Below are positions 48,930 to 61,184 of a stretch of DNA of 64,000 nucleotides, in pieces; within the stretch, counting starts at the first letter, position 1; every line of letters starts with the position of its first letter. The DNA is from Microvelia longipes. Taxonomy: Eukaryota; Arthropoda; Insecta; Hemiptera; Veliidae. The translations under genes were made by a program, and so were the position numbers. Under the pieces are notes generated by a model. That model did not search any database, was not told the DNA's origin, and saw only the letters and a program-made list of their open reading frames with translations. The DNA is taken from positions 48,310,214 through 48,374,213 of the forward strand of contig JACMZG010001914.1 of the NCBI GenBank assembly GCA_018340805.1, given 5' to 3'.

Positions 48930-50365
48930 ATTCACTAGGGCTCATTTCGCTCGCCTATATGTGTCGTTTGTACTGATTTTAGGAAAAATAATTATAATAC
49001 AACATGAAATTTGAGTAACATCTGTTTGTTTAGTACTAGCCAATTTTAAACTATAGAATCAAACTTTTACATAACAATCTAGGGCTCGCTTCCCTCGCCT
49101 ATATATATATATATTTGTTTGTTGATACATAATTTTTGAGAAAATTTAAAACATAGAATAAAATTTAAGGGGCTTCCTTCGCTCGCCTTTATGTGCTTAG
49201 TTGTCAATATCTACTTTAAGAGGAACATTTAAAACAAGGCATGAAATAAAATGGGGCTTCGTCGTCGTGCTGAGCTTTTATTCAACCGGGAGTAGGACTC
49301 GCTTCGCTCGCCTTTTGTGCATGTTTATCATTACCTTCTTAAGAGTATAAAAAAATAACCATACAATACTAGGGCTTGTTTCGCTCGCCTTTATCTGTTG
49401 TTTGTCAATATCTACTTTAAGGAACATTTTAAACAAGGCATGAAAATCATGGCTTGCTTCGCTCGCCTTTTTGTCTATATTTATCAGAACCTCATTTTAT
49501 AGCATAGAGTAAAGACATAACATAATATTCTAGGGCTCGCTTCGCTCGCCTTTAGGTGCTTGTTTGGTACTAGCCAATCTTAAACTATAGAATCAAACTT
49601 TTACATGACATTCTAGGGCTCGCTTCGCTCGCCTTTATGTGCTTGGTTGTCAATAACTACTTTAAGAGGAACATTTAAAACAAGGCATAAAATTAAGGGC
49701 TCGCTTCGCTCGCCTTTTTGTCTATGTTTATCAGAACCTCATTTTACAGCATAGAGTAAACAAAACATATTTAGGGCTCGCTTCGCTCGCCTTTAGGTTC
49801 TTGTTTGGTACTAGCCAATTTTAAACTATAGAATCAAACTTTTACATAACATTCTTGGGCTCGCTTCGCTCGCTTATATAAGTTTGTTTGTCGATACCTA
49901 AATTTAGCAAAAAAATTAAAGCATAAAATAAGATTCAAGGGCTTGCTTCGCTCGCCTTTATGTGTTTGCATATCAGTGCTTTCTAAGGAGTATATAATAA
50001 AAATAACCATACAATACTAGAGCTCGCTTCACTCGCCTTTATGTGCTTGTTTGGTACTAGCCAATTTTAAAGTATAGAATCAAACTTTTACATAACAATC
50101 TAAGGCTCGCTCGCTCGCCCTTATATGTTTGTTTGTCGATGCCTAAATATATAGAAAAATTTAAAACATAAAATAGAATACAAGGGCTCGCTTCGCTCGC
50201 CTATATGTCTTTGCATATCAGTACTTTTTTAAGAGTATATAATTAAAATAACCATAATTACTAGGGCTCGCTTCGCTCGCCTCTTTGTGCTTGTTTGCCA
50301 AATTTTACATTAAGAGAAACATTTAGAACAAGGCATAAAATTCATGGGCTCGCCTTTTTGTATAT
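48930..50365. repeat. GGGCTCGCTTCGCTCGCC minisatellite, second family
   Basis: About twenty units of ~65-90 bases. Core AGGGCTCGCTTCGCTCGCCT, with spacers TTTATGTGCTTGTTTG, GTACTAGCCAATTTTAAACT or ATTTATCAGAACCTCATTTT in mixed order. It shares the GCGAAGC core with the 31-38 kb array but not its spacers. Confidence 0.92.
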
Positions 50366-50429
50366 GTGTATCAGTACCTAATTTTATAGCATAGAGTAAA
50401 GACATTTTGAGTATTAGCTATATTGAGTA

Positions 50430-50830
50430 ATAGCCGCCATTTTAAAAAAGGGAGGCATATTTGTGTTCTACCATCGATACCTACAATTTGATACCCCATG
50501 ATTATTCAAAAAAATATTTTTTTTGCGCGTTCGCGTAGGTGCAATTTTAAAATTGCTAAAATTAACTTTTGAAATTTTTCTCCGAAGTATTTCTATGGCC
50601 GTAAAGTGCTTTTATTGGCTATTTTTCCCATATTTTTAAGGCTTCTCCTTATGCCTTAAAAGCATTTTGGTGGTTTTCGATATTTTTGGCGGGTGTAATA
50701 GCCGCCATTTTGAAAAAGCGATGCATATTTGTGTACTACCCATCGATACCTACAATTTGATACCCCAGATGATTTTTCAAAAAAATATTTTTTTTTGGCT
50801 AATGTGCGCATTCGCTTATAAATCGACAGA
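50430..50830 (-). repeat. Inverted ~280-bp repeat units
   Basis: Two units: ACCATCGATACCTACAATTT then GATACCCC at 50471 and 50735. Complement of the 46-47 kb array. Confidence 0.8.
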
Positions 50831-51589
50831 AGCGCGTGTGTTGGCTATATTTTTCCTGTTGTTGGATAAAATAGTTTCACATGTATACCAAATTTCAACT
50901 TCCTAGCTATTGTAGTTCCTGAGATGAGAAATCGGACAGACAGACGCTCGACAGAAAGTATAAGGGTTTCGAAGATTATCTTCGAAACCCTAACAAAAAG
51001 ACGATAAGTTGACTTATCCCCTTTATACTCAGAAACCCAAATGCATACTTTTGCAAAAGGGTATAACTCGACTTATGTCTTTTGTATTTATAATTTTCAC
51101 AACTTATTGAAATCCATATGGGATAACTTAACTTATCACCTTTATACTAAATGTTTCTGTTCGAAATGTAAGATAACTCCTTTGTATTAACTTAATAATT
51201 AAAAAACTAATTATCGTAAACTAACATTCGTTACACCAATCGATAGAGCTTCTTTTGCTGATTCCAGCGATAGTAATAACTCAAAATCGGCATTTTTCGA
51301 CTTATCACCTTTTTACTTTTTGGTATCCATATATCTTTGCATCTTGTAATTTTCTTGTTTCTATTGTATTTGTTCATTACATACCTAATCTTCAAGTTGC
51401 CTTGATAAAGAGAATGTTCATGCTCTTCATGGAGCATGGACAGAGAGAAAAAGGGGAATACTATTAAAATTGTTAATTGATTTAATTGTTGATAAATTAG
51501 TTAATATTTATTCAAAAATAAATAAATATTTTTTAATATAATTGAATAAAATGTTCAATCTAAATAAAAACAAGAGGCCATTTTTCAGT

Positions 51590-51722
51590 TAAGTGGCATT
51601 GGCGCTTGGAGCCGATTCGCAGCCCCCGTGCCTTCCTGTGACCGCTTCGCGGCCACATGGTAGTTGTGTTTTATCAGTTTGTCATATTACTGTTTAAATA
51701 AGTGGCATACTGCCACGATATG
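51590..51722 (-). repeat. Diverged block f relative
   Basis: Complement of 25770-25895, with GACCGCTTCGCGGCC and CAGTTTGTCATATTACT. Confidence 0.65.
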
Positions 51723-52025
51723 AGTGAATTTTCAAATATATTAAAGAAAAAACTTGATTTGTTTACATGTCAATTAATGACATAATGATTTGTTTACATT
51801 TATATGTCAGTCAGAATTAATAATGATAACTCAATGAAACATCGTATGATTGTAAACTGTACATACAACAAAATATCGTATATTTTTATATGTGTATAAA
51901 CATTCAGCTCAATCTTAACACTATATGAAAATTTGTGATTTTTTTAAAATGCTTGTGGGGTCATTTTTGTAGGTTAATGACACACACAAATCAGGGCACA
52001 AAAATCTCACACATTATACTTACGT

Positions 52026-52050
52026 ACATATATATGTATATATATATAAT

Positions 52051-52103
<53 letters not shown>

Positions 52104-52319
52104 TTATAATATATAATATATAATGTATAATATATAATATATAATAATAATACCCGTTTAGAGCCTTCCGGCTCATTACGCTCAAACTTGGCAATGATTT
52201 ATCTAAACAATAATCTTCTATAAACTGAGAGCGTAACCTGGGATGCGAACCCAAGACCTCCGTGGATGTCAAAGGTCAGTGTTAAGACTAACGCCTTAAC
52301 GACCTCGGCCACGGAGGCG

Positions 52320-52395
<76 letters not shown>
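52026..52395 (-). repeat. tRNA-derived SINE (52152-52320) between TA tracts
   Basis: Minus strand head: CCTCCGTGGCCGAGGTCGTT, AAGGCGTTAG (A box), CACGGAGGTC, TTGGGTTCGCATCCCAGG (B box). The long gap between boxes resembles a tRNA with a large variable arm. The body ends AGCCGGAAGGCTCTAAACGG then GTATTATTAT. TA tracts lie on both sides (52026-52150, 52321-52395). No matching acceptor stem, so not a functional tRNA. Confidence 0.85.
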
Positions 52396-52397
<2 letters not shown>

Positions 52398-53090
52398 TTT
52401 TTTATCAGTGTCTCTCCTTTCAAAAATCCACCTCCCCCCACTTCCCCTCCTCCACTTCCTCCACTACATAAGCTCATTTTTTCTTAGAAAAGTCACTGAA
52501 AATCCAAATAAATCAATTACCCGGCATTATTTAATCAATATTAACCAATTTATTTTATTACTTTTTTGAAAAATGTTTCCCATAAATGATAGAATTTCAG
52601 TTTCTATTCAAGTGCAGCCATCAAAGCACTAAAAAATAAAATGTAAATCCAATAAAATCAAGTTTAATTAATTTTTTCAACTTGACGAGATTTTTTTTTA
52701 TATATTTACAGTGTATTTCTTTTTGAGAAATAAACTTTTTAACATTAAAATAACAAAATTGCTCTCTTTTAGTTAGTAGCTTTCTTTTGCTTTTTCAATC
52801 GGCTCTTTATTTTCTCTCTTTTAAGAGGAAAAAATAAATGGTTTTTGTTTGGAAATAAAATAAAAATAGATTATTTTTATGTGAAAAAGTAATAAATACG
52901 ATTTTTATTAAAATTAAATCAAGTATTTCGAATTGTATAACAGAATGTTTTTATTGCTATATAAAGTTATATGAGTTTGTAAATACTGATAGGAATACAG
53001 AGGTTTTAATAAAATAAAATTATATTAAGCACTTTATTATACGCAGAGTGGCTACACTGACATTATTAGGTGTGTTATGATCAAATATCT
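52396..53090. other. Unassigned AT-rich sequence
   Basis: No supported feature seen. Confidence 0.4.
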
Positions 53091-53096
53091 TTAGTA

Positions 53097-53121
53097 ACAT
53101 AGAGATATTATTAGAGGGCCA

Positions 53122-53173
<52 letters not shown>

Positions 53174-53204
53174 ATATATATATAATATATAATATATATA
53201 TAAT
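53097..53204. repeat. Remnant of the CTAGAGGGGC repeat plus (TA)n
   Basis: CATAGAGATATTATTAGAGG at 53099, then a TA tract from 53128. Confidence 0.6.
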
Positions 53205-53782
53205 TAAATTATAAACGTCTATAATTTGGAGTATAAATTTATAACATTTCCATGGAATTGCCATTTTAAAGTTAAATTATAAACCTAGATCTTAAGAAAT
53301 TAATTATATGATCAAAATATCATTAATTATTTATATTTCTCATATACCAGTTTGTATCTGGTTATAATGATATTATAAATTATGCGTCCACACTGATACG
53401 GGGCTAAATATTTTTCAAAAAAAGATAAAAAGAGATACAAAAAAATTCACAAGAATACGGAAGATATAAACAAACCTTTTAGACTTTGAAAAAATTCAAA
53501 TAAAAATCTAACTATAACTGACACTTCTTTGGACAACATTCAAAAGGAAAGTTGACATTTGTCTATCTTCTATTAAGACTTCTTTGAGACATTCACTCGA
53601 CATTTAGCTATATTTAGCTTTATTTATAAACTAAATAAAGTTATTTGTTTATTTAAAACGTTTTCTTAATCTGTTCAATTTTGTTAAAAATTTAATCATG
53701 CAAAAAATCATTCTACATTCTTTTGCACATATTTAAACACAACTTATATTTTTTCTCCTCGTATATGTACAGAACCTTGTTT

Positions 53783-54335
53783 GCACCATTGTTACCTTGC
53801 CCTTAGTGTACCTTGTTACATTGCACCTTAGTGTACCTTGTTACCATTGCACCTTAGTGTACCTTGTTACCATTGCACCTTACCTTGTTACCATTGCACC
53901 TTAGTACCTTGTACCATTGCACCTTAGTGTACCATTGCACCTTAGTGTACACATTGGTGTACCTTTACCATTGCACCTTAGTGTACCTTGTTACCATTGC
54001 ACCTTGTACACCCTTAGTTACCTTTTAATTGCACCTTAGTGTACCTTGTTACCATTGCACCTTGTCACCATTGCACCTAGTGTACCTTGTTACCATTGCA
54101 CCTTAGTATACCTTGTTACCATTGCACCTTAGTGTACCTTGTTACCATTGCACCTTAGTGTACCTTGTTACCATTGCACTTAGTGTATCTTGTCACCATT
54201 GCACCTTAGTGTACCTTGTTACCATTGCACCTTAGTGTACCTTGTTACCATTGCACCTTAGTGTTCTTGTCACCATTGCACCTTACCTTGGTGCACCTTG
54301 TTACGTTAGGAACCTTGTTACCATTGCACCTGTTT
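53783..54335. repeat. 26-bp tandem repeat
   Basis: Unit CCTTGTTACCATTGCACCTT then AGTGTA, about twenty copies with shortened variants. Open frames across it are by-products. Confidence 0.95.
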
Positions 54336-55160
54336 ACATTCGAGTTTGTACTTTGCATTGGGTATTGTTGTACTTTAAGATTATATAAACAGGTAGTTCT
54401 AATTGACAAAGATGACACAGTCATCAGCGTCATCAATAATATGGGCTTACATCTAGGTACTATTTCCGTTTACAACCAAATATGAGATTTTAGATAATTA
54501 TAATTTCATCTTACACATTTAATTTCCTGGGGGTTAATACATTGAGTACAGATTAAGTACAATACATATTTTCCCGACACATAACACTGTATAGATCGTA
54601 GATTTAAGTTGATTTCCCGTGCTTAACCACGCTTATCCTTTTAAGTATAATCTCCAACTTTTAAAAACTTTATAAAGATTCCAACTTATCTCTCAAGATA
54701 TAAATGTCACTCTTCTGTAAGAATGGTCACTTTAGATGAAAATATTTTTCAAAGTTTTTCCGACAAAAGTTTCCTAGATAATCACATTAATCTGACCACT
54801 AAAAACTCCAGTGGTTTCCTACTTTATTTCTTTTGGCAAATAGAGCGCATTTTTTTTGTTTTTATCATTTTACTCTTGCACGGAAACAAGCTTATTTTGG
54901 CAATAATCCAACAATAAACAAGAGTGAATGGATGAGAAAAAGTTTCAATAACAATAAAATAAAAAAGATAAAAACTTGGCTATGGGGTACTTCGGAACTT
55001 TTTTTCATCAAATCGGATTCACTACGCTCGTCCTCCCTACTTCGGACTTGCTTCGCTCGTCCACGGAATAAACAAGTTGTTAAATTTATGTATTAATTTA
55101 TCTTGGGGGTTACTGCTAATTTATTTATTTACTATTATATTATGTACTATTTATTTTGCG
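54336..55160. other. Unassigned sequence with a hairpin-core cluster
   Basis: CACTACGCTCGTCC and GACTTGCTTCGCTCGTCC at 55021-55063 resemble the minisatellite core. No gene supported. Confidence 0.4.
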
Positions 55161-55164
55161 GGTT

Positions 55165-55325
55165 AATGACGTCATAATAAATTATTTTCCGGATAGCACA
55201 ACTACCCCGGTAGACTGATTTCTGCTATAGCGGAAATCAGTCAATAGCTTTGAAGCTGTTTAAAGTTTTAACTCTTTAGCATAAATGCACTGGGAGCCAC
55301 GATTATAACAGACACAAAAATTTAC
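55165..55325 (-). repeat. Dispersed repeat R2, copy 3 (partial)
   Basis: Complement matches 5020-5160: CTGTTATAATCGTGGCTCCC, TTTATGCTAAAGAGTTAAAA, TAGTTGTGCTATCCGG, GACGTCATTAACCCGC. Confidence 0.8.
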
Positions 55326-55789
55326 AGACAGGTGTTCAGCTATTTCAGATCGGGCTATTTCAGACTTTGCTTGGCCTCTGGACCCCTGCAAAGTCTGAGA
55401 AATCGCCCCAAAATCAGTCTTTGCTCGATATCGGTATTCCTATTGGTTTTATTAAAGGGCTCTTTTTTAAGTTTTAAATTTGTGGCTAATCGATATTTTA
55501 ACTATCAGATATAGTTTACTATAACCAAAGATGAACCTGTTCAAATGTTTCTGAAAATACAGCAAAAGTCACTAATTTACAGCATAAAACACACAAAACT
55601 AACCCATGCACATCATTTCATGATTTTTTGTTTAAAATACTGACAGGCTTTAAAAACAAGTATATCATATTAAAATACAGGCAATGTAAACTTTTTCAAG
55701 AGAAAGACAGTAGCACAGCTTTTATGTATGAGGATTTATTGTTTGACATGAAATGCTCATATAATTCAGACACAGTTGTCCCTATGTTG

Positions 55790-56220
55790 GACGAATTTCA
55801 TTTGCAAAGCGTGTTTTCGTGCTTAACTATCCATTTCTTGCTTAAGCTTTCGGTTTAAGCTTTATTACTTGAGCAGCTGCTCAATTATCAAGCACTACTC
55901 GTAACTAAGTTTTTCTGTATTTTTCAAAGGAAATGCGCTAAAACCTTTAAACATGAAAACTGACTGACCTTTAAAGTAGTGCAAATAATATTGTGCACTG
56001 CCAATTTTTGAGGCATATTTTTGTATTACCAACAGGTAATACAAAAATTATACGCATTTCCTTTACAAAAAAAAAGAAAAAATAGTTACAAGAAGTGCTT
56101 GATATTTGAGTTTTTATAACTGCTTAAGTTATAAAGCATAAATCGAAACCTTAGGCAAGAAATAGATTTCTAAGCACGGAAGCACGCATTCCAAAGGAAA
56201 TTCGCCCGACATGCGACCCG
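55790..56220. mobile_element. Second full copy of the AAGGAAATTCGC foldback
   Basis: Arms at about 55790-55945 and 56050-56215, with loop text TAGTGCAAATAATATTGTGC as in 7970-8490. Arms are more diverged. Confidence 0.8.
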
Positions 56221-56656
56221 CCACATTTTTCAGCATTATGCGTCAAAAACTAAACCCTCATATATAGAAACTGTGCTATATATGAGGGTTATGTTCTATA
56301 AACTCTCTTTCTCTTGAACAACTCAACAAAAACAACACATCAAGACTATGGGGCACAAGCTATATTAAGGCCATTTTCCGGGCTTAAAAGGAGCCTAGGG
56401 GACAAAATTTCCCGATCTAAAATGAGAGACCACTTGATTCTTTATCAGGGTACCAAAATAAGTCAATCTACCGGGTTAAACCTTTAAGGTTCGACGGTCA
56501 CGTTGTTTGCAGTAAACTAAAAATTTTATCAACTTTTAGGTTATGGCATTTTTTCTACGAGTTCTTTACGTGTTACGCTATCTGACGATAAGTCGTAAAG
56601 GAAGTCGGTTTTAAAGATTGACGATGAACACTACACCTTTCTTTTATACCTATGGT

Positions 56657-56964
56657 CATAGAGATATTATTACTAGAGAGGTGCTATAGGTTCAATTTTG
56701 AAACATCGAAAAAATAACCTGAGCACCTTCGACTATCAATATAATCAAATAAACAGAACAAAATATCAGTGACTTAGATAGTGGAACGCTGAATATACAA
56801 ATCAAAACACAAACAATGTGCAGAAAGTCGAAAACAATTGATTTATTATAACCTTAAGTCACTCTTAAAAGAGGTTTTAATAAGGTTGTACAGGGTCCCT
56901 GAGAGCCCCAAAATAATGTTTCAGGACTCTTAATGTATAAAGATAGGCTATGCCCCCTCTAGCA
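56657..56964 (+). repeat. CTAGAGGGGC-family repeat, copy 2
   Basis: Full length, from CATAGAGATATTATTACTAG to GGCTATGCCCCCTCTAG. Confidence 0.8.
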
Positions 56965-58340
56965 TACATGTCTATGCCTACGGCCGTAGGGGAGTAAACG
57001 TACAATAATAGATAGTGGCAACTTTGTAACTATAACTACATTTATCTATTATACTTCTATATTCTATAGACAACTCTGACTTTAGGAATTTTCAATATAT
57101 ATTCAATATGATTTACGATTTCCTGTAATTTTTTTACCTCTTGGTCGCTTGTAATTCTTTTGTTTAAAGGTAAAATGAATAAAATGTCTATTACGCCATA
57201 TTCATGGTCACGGCCTTGTTATCAAACTCGTTATCACTTTAGGAAGAAAACATGTAATTTGATAATTTATGGTAATATTCGAATATGTAATACACTACTA
57301 AATACCTCATTGTATACTGAAACAAAAACCCTATATAACCTACGAGTTATACGATAGCGTTATGTTTCATTTCATTATTTATCTAATCTAACGTTTAATT
57401 TATAAGAAATAATTAGGTTAAATATCAAATTTAATAATTATTTAGGTTACTGTTGTAGAATGCATTGTTAAATATTGATAAATACTTCGTCATCAGTTTA
57501 AATTTTTAATTAGTTGCTCACTAAGCAAAAATAAAATCAAGACAGAGCCCGACTAATAAGTTAAAAATGCTTATAGCTAACAGACATTGTAAAACTTAGT
57601 TAGTTTTAGAACAAGGATAGAAAGTTTCAGCTTTTGTAGAAGCTCTTTCAGCACAGCCTCGGGAGCCAAAATATTAGTGATCTCGCTCGGTAAGGCTCGG
57701 GAGTACCCTAGGGGAGTGAATTCTTATAAAGCTTTTCTTTGACACTTGAGATGTAAATCTTCCTTTAATCCCTCTAAATAATTATTAGATTAAGCGTATT
57801 ACAGAAGTTACTTTAAATTTATTATTATTGTGTTGATCTTCTATTTTATTTAGTAATCTTTTCTAAAATGTCTTTTAGTACACAGAAGAAATTAAAAAAA
57901 TCGAATAATTTTAGATTAACATAAAATCTAAATAGTCTTTGTATTTTACTATTTTTATAATGCTTTGTTCGGAAGATATTTAAATAGAATACTACAGGAC
58001 TAAAGAAGGGTAATAACAGATAAATAAAGTAATGTCTGTAACATTACTTTAAGATAAATAACAAAGAAACCTGTCCGGAGTATTAGTTTATGATGTTTTA
58101 AAATGTAAATCCTTTCAAGTTTTATTAGTTTGTAGTCCGTGATATTGAGTTTATTAACATTTATTAATACCAGCTGTTTAAAAGTTTAAGTAAAATATTA
58201 TCATTCAGTTTGGTAAATATAATACAAAAGCAGTGTTTACTGAAACAAATATTGTAAATTGTGTTGAGGATATTTTTAAGAACACTCAATATATTTATTT
58301 TTAGGTGAATTGACTCTAGTATAATCGGCTTATCCATGAA
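56965..58340. other. Unassigned AT-rich sequence
   Basis: No supported gene, RNA or repeat recognised. Confidence 0.4.
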
Positions 58341-58828
58341 GGTATTTTTACTAGAGAGGCCCTATAGGTTTACTTTTTAAACAACGAAAAAGTAATCTAA
58401 ACACCTTTCACTAATAGCATAGTCAAATAAACAGTACACAATTACAGCGATTCGTATAATAGAACGTATATAAAATATAATGCATAACAAAACACATCCA
58501 ATTTGTGATAAATCGAAAACAATTAAATTATTATAGCTTTAACAAAATCTAGGAGGAGATTTCAATCTGGTTACAGAGAGCTCTGAGCATTTCAAAATCA
58601 TAGAGACATTATCACTAGAGATGCCCTATCGGTTGAATTTTGAACCATCAAGAACGTAAACAGAACACTATTGATCATGAATAAAATCAAATAAACAGAA
58701 AAAAATACACTAAATTATATAATACTATGTTTACAATACGAATCGTGTGAAACTGAAAAAAAAGATTAATTATAACCTGAACAGAGCACTCTAGAAAGAG
58801 GTTAACATATGGTTACACAAAGCCTCTC
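58341..58828 (+). repeat. CTAGAGGGGC-family repeats, copies 3 and 4 in tandem
   Basis: Copy 3 at 58341-58598; copy 4 at 58599-58828, cut off at GCCTCTCA by the next element. Confidence 0.75.
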
Positions 58829-59777
58829 ACATGGGCGTCTGCAGGGGGGGGGTCAAACGGGTCACTTGACCCCCCCCCCGGAATATCTGAAAAGATAGAT
58901 TAACCCGCCCTGCAAATTATTAAAAGTTTAGATGTTATTATCCTGCATTTTTTCATAAAAATAATAAAGCTAGATTGCTGTGAATGACAAAAAAAGTTCG
59001 CTTCATTCACTAGATTGCTAGAAATGCATAACACCCTTATTTAGTATATTTTAAGAAACTCGCTTTGCTCGCTAAAATTCTTAATGATTAAACTATTTAT
59101 TTAAGCACAATAAATTAAATATTACACAATGTTTGTTAATACATTATAAATTAAGCTTAGCAAAACCCCTCTCTTGTGGATTGCTGAACTCCTATTTCTG
59201 ATTTTTAGATGAAATTGAGCACCAATGGAGTCGTTCATTATGGGTGAAAGAAAGAGTCACTCCACAAAATATTTTATTGGCAAAGCGCTTTCAACCTAGC
59301 ATGAGGCCATCATCAGTGCCTGTACAAATAAGTCAAAATACTAAAAAACTATCAATAAAATAAAACAAAAAAGTAACATAAATACAAAACAAATATAAAG
59401 ATATCAAAAAGAAATAAAATAATAATAACAGAACCAAAATATAGGGAAATAATACAAATAAATAATAACAGATAATTAATTAATAAAAAACAATAAAAAA
59501 TTACCTTATAGTAAAGATGAAATTAACAAACCATGACACAAATAACATTAAAAAACTACAAATAACTACTTCTTCTTCTTAGATGGTAAAAGCTCGGTGA
59601 GCCGTGTAAGACTAACTTGAGGTGGGGGAGGAACCTTCAGTAGAGATCCTATTTCTGACTTTTGTAAAAGGGTGCTGAATACTAAACCTGGATTATTATT
59701 GATTACTGAACTTGGTACCTTTGACCCTCCCCCCCCCTCCTCTGGAAAAAATCCTGCGGGTGTCCATGCCCACTCAG
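58828..59777. mobile_element. ~950-bp inverted-repeat element with G/C runs
   Basis: The left end CATGGGCGTCTGCAGGGG then a G-run and TCAAA is matched inversely at the right by TTTGACCCTCCCCCCCC and CCTGCGGGTGTCCATG. Inside are two degenerate minisatellite monomers (GTTCGCTTCATTCACTAGAT at 58997; CTCGCTTTGCTCGCTAAAAT at 59051) and a hammerhead-bearing fragment (about 59220-59640). No transposase frame. Confidence 0.7.
59279..59320 (-). ncRNA. Hammerhead ribozyme (Penelope-like type)
   Basis: Minus strand: GGCA, CTGATGA (59316-59310), stem II GGCCT-CATGCT-AGGTT, GAAA (59292-59289), GCGCTT, then TGCC. Stem I pairs GGCA with TGCC exactly; stem III is the self-complementary AGCGCT, implying a two-molecule fold; H17 = U. 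All core positions fit. Predicted cleavage lies between 59283 and 59282. Downstream text (TTTTGTGGAGTGAC) resembles that after the 3.4-kb motif. Likely a Penelope-like or retrozyme relic. Confidence 0.7.
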
Positions 59778-59792
59778 TAATATATTAATTTG

Positions 59793-59900
59793 CATAGAGA
59801 TATTATTACTAGAGGGGCCCTTTTGGTTGAATTTTGGAACATCTAAAAAATAACCTGACCACCTTCCCTTAAAATATACTCAAATAATCAGTAAAACATT
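59793..59900 (+). repeat. CTAGAGGGGC-family repeat, copy 5 (5' part)
   Basis: CATAGAGATATTATTACTAG then AGGGGCCC, fading after about 110 bases. Confidence 0.75.
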
Positions 59901-60304
59901 ACAGTAACTATAATTGCAAATCATGTTGATTTTGAAAAAATGGCCAACCAACACAAAATATAGATCTTTATTTAGATTTAAGTTATTATTTAGAATTAGT
60001 TTATTGATAAACATCTTTATTAATTGAATATTTTAGATATATTCCACAATTTGCACTGTTCAGTTTTGTTTGTATTTTTATAACAATTTTTGGTTTATTT
60101 ACTTGGTTTTATTTATTCATTATCATTCTACTTTTCTAAAATGCGATTTACAAATTTCAGCCAATACTAATGAAGTAATAAAAGTATGTAATTATGGTTA
60201 AGAACTGGCTACATTTAAATAAAAAACAGAAAAAACTTAGAGATACAGTAGAATAACCACTAAGCAGAGGTTATAACTTTTAATCACAGTATAGGAGTTG
60301 TATC

Positions 60305-60470
60305 TCGGGTTGAACCCCTACCGTGTAGACGTATGCGGGGTTCAAATCCGAAACAATTATAGGTGTTCAACCCAGTGTTAAACACATCGTGTAGACGTTT
60401 GCGGGGATCAAATCCGAAACAATTATAGGTTTTCAACCCAGTGTTAAACACATCGTGTAGACGAGGTAAT
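60305..60470. repeat. ~70-bp tandem repeat, 2.3 units
   Basis: Unit CGTGTAGACGTTTGCGGGG, TTCAAATCCGAAACAATTAT, AGGTTTTCAACCCAGTGTTA. Confidence 0.85.
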
Positions 60471-60599
60471 TATCAGCATTGGTTATAATTTTGGCGTTTG
60501 ACATATATAATTTTAATTAAATAAATCACGGTTTATGACTACTTTGTTTGGGAATTTGTTATAATATTGAGGCATGATGAACTAATACAGAAAAACAAG

Positions 60600-60700
60600 A
60601 AGGTGGCGACGAAGCGGCCAATGAGAGGCTGTGGGTCCGCTAAACGGCCAAGGCTCAGATGCTAAGCGGTCAAAAAGCCAAAGGCCTTTTGTTTTCTAAA
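60600..60700. repeat. Degenerate block f relative
   Basis: GGTGGCGACGAAGCGGCCAA, GAGAGGCTGTG and AAAGCCAAAGGCCTTTTG keep the hairpin style and the GAGGCTGTG box seen near block f. Confidence 0.5.
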
Positions 60701-61184
60701 GAACAACAAATATATTTAAGTTAAAGTGAGTTTTAAATAAATTGCTAAATAAAAAAAATCATAAAAGGAAGAGAATGAACCATAAAATATCTACAACAAA
60801 GACAAGAACATAAAAAGACTATAAAGATTTTAGTGACAGGTGAATTGTGTTTATGATGTTCATGTCTATGTATATACGATAACACAAGGCATGTGTATGC
60901 ATTTGTATAGGTACTCAACAGTCTGATATCGTATGAAGTCTTTAAACTTAAGAGAAGGAAGTTGTAAAATTAAGTTTTATTGTGCTTAACATGGCAGAAA
61001 ACATGTTTATTACTAAGTTCCTTACTTTATATTTCCATGTAGAAATAGTGCGCTATTTTAAATTATTTAAGATCTAATGCTCTGGTCTAGTTGATACATT
61101 TTGTTAATTTTGAAGTACAGTGGTTGGTTGTAGATCAAATTCTCTAGATAATAAATATATTTTGTTAGGATATCCACATAGTCA

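Larger units (their letters stand above)
45136..51337. mobile_element. 6.2-kb element with terminal inverted repeats and subterminal motif clusters
   Basis: The left end ATGGATACCAAAAAGTAAAA then AGGGGATAAGTCGAAAAATG is inverted at 51275-51337 (TTTTACTTTTTGGTATCCAT). AAAGGGGATAAGT-like motifs cluster near both ends (45162, 45398 complement, 45765, 45835; 51015, 51070, 51135, 51170 complement). Further in, ~280-bp repeats at 46126-47130 recur inverted at 50430-50830. No transposase frame; target duplication not resolved. May be a non-autonomous DNA transposon with nested repeats. Confidence 0.65.

Noticed and set aside
52232..52319. Possible tRNA-Leu/Ser gene on the minus strand
   Set aside because: A and B boxes are good but no acceptor stem closes and SINE body follows.
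54216..54485. 89-codon frame starting with Leu/His/Val repeats
   Set aside because: The first half is the 26-bp tandem repeat; the rest has no recognisable domain.
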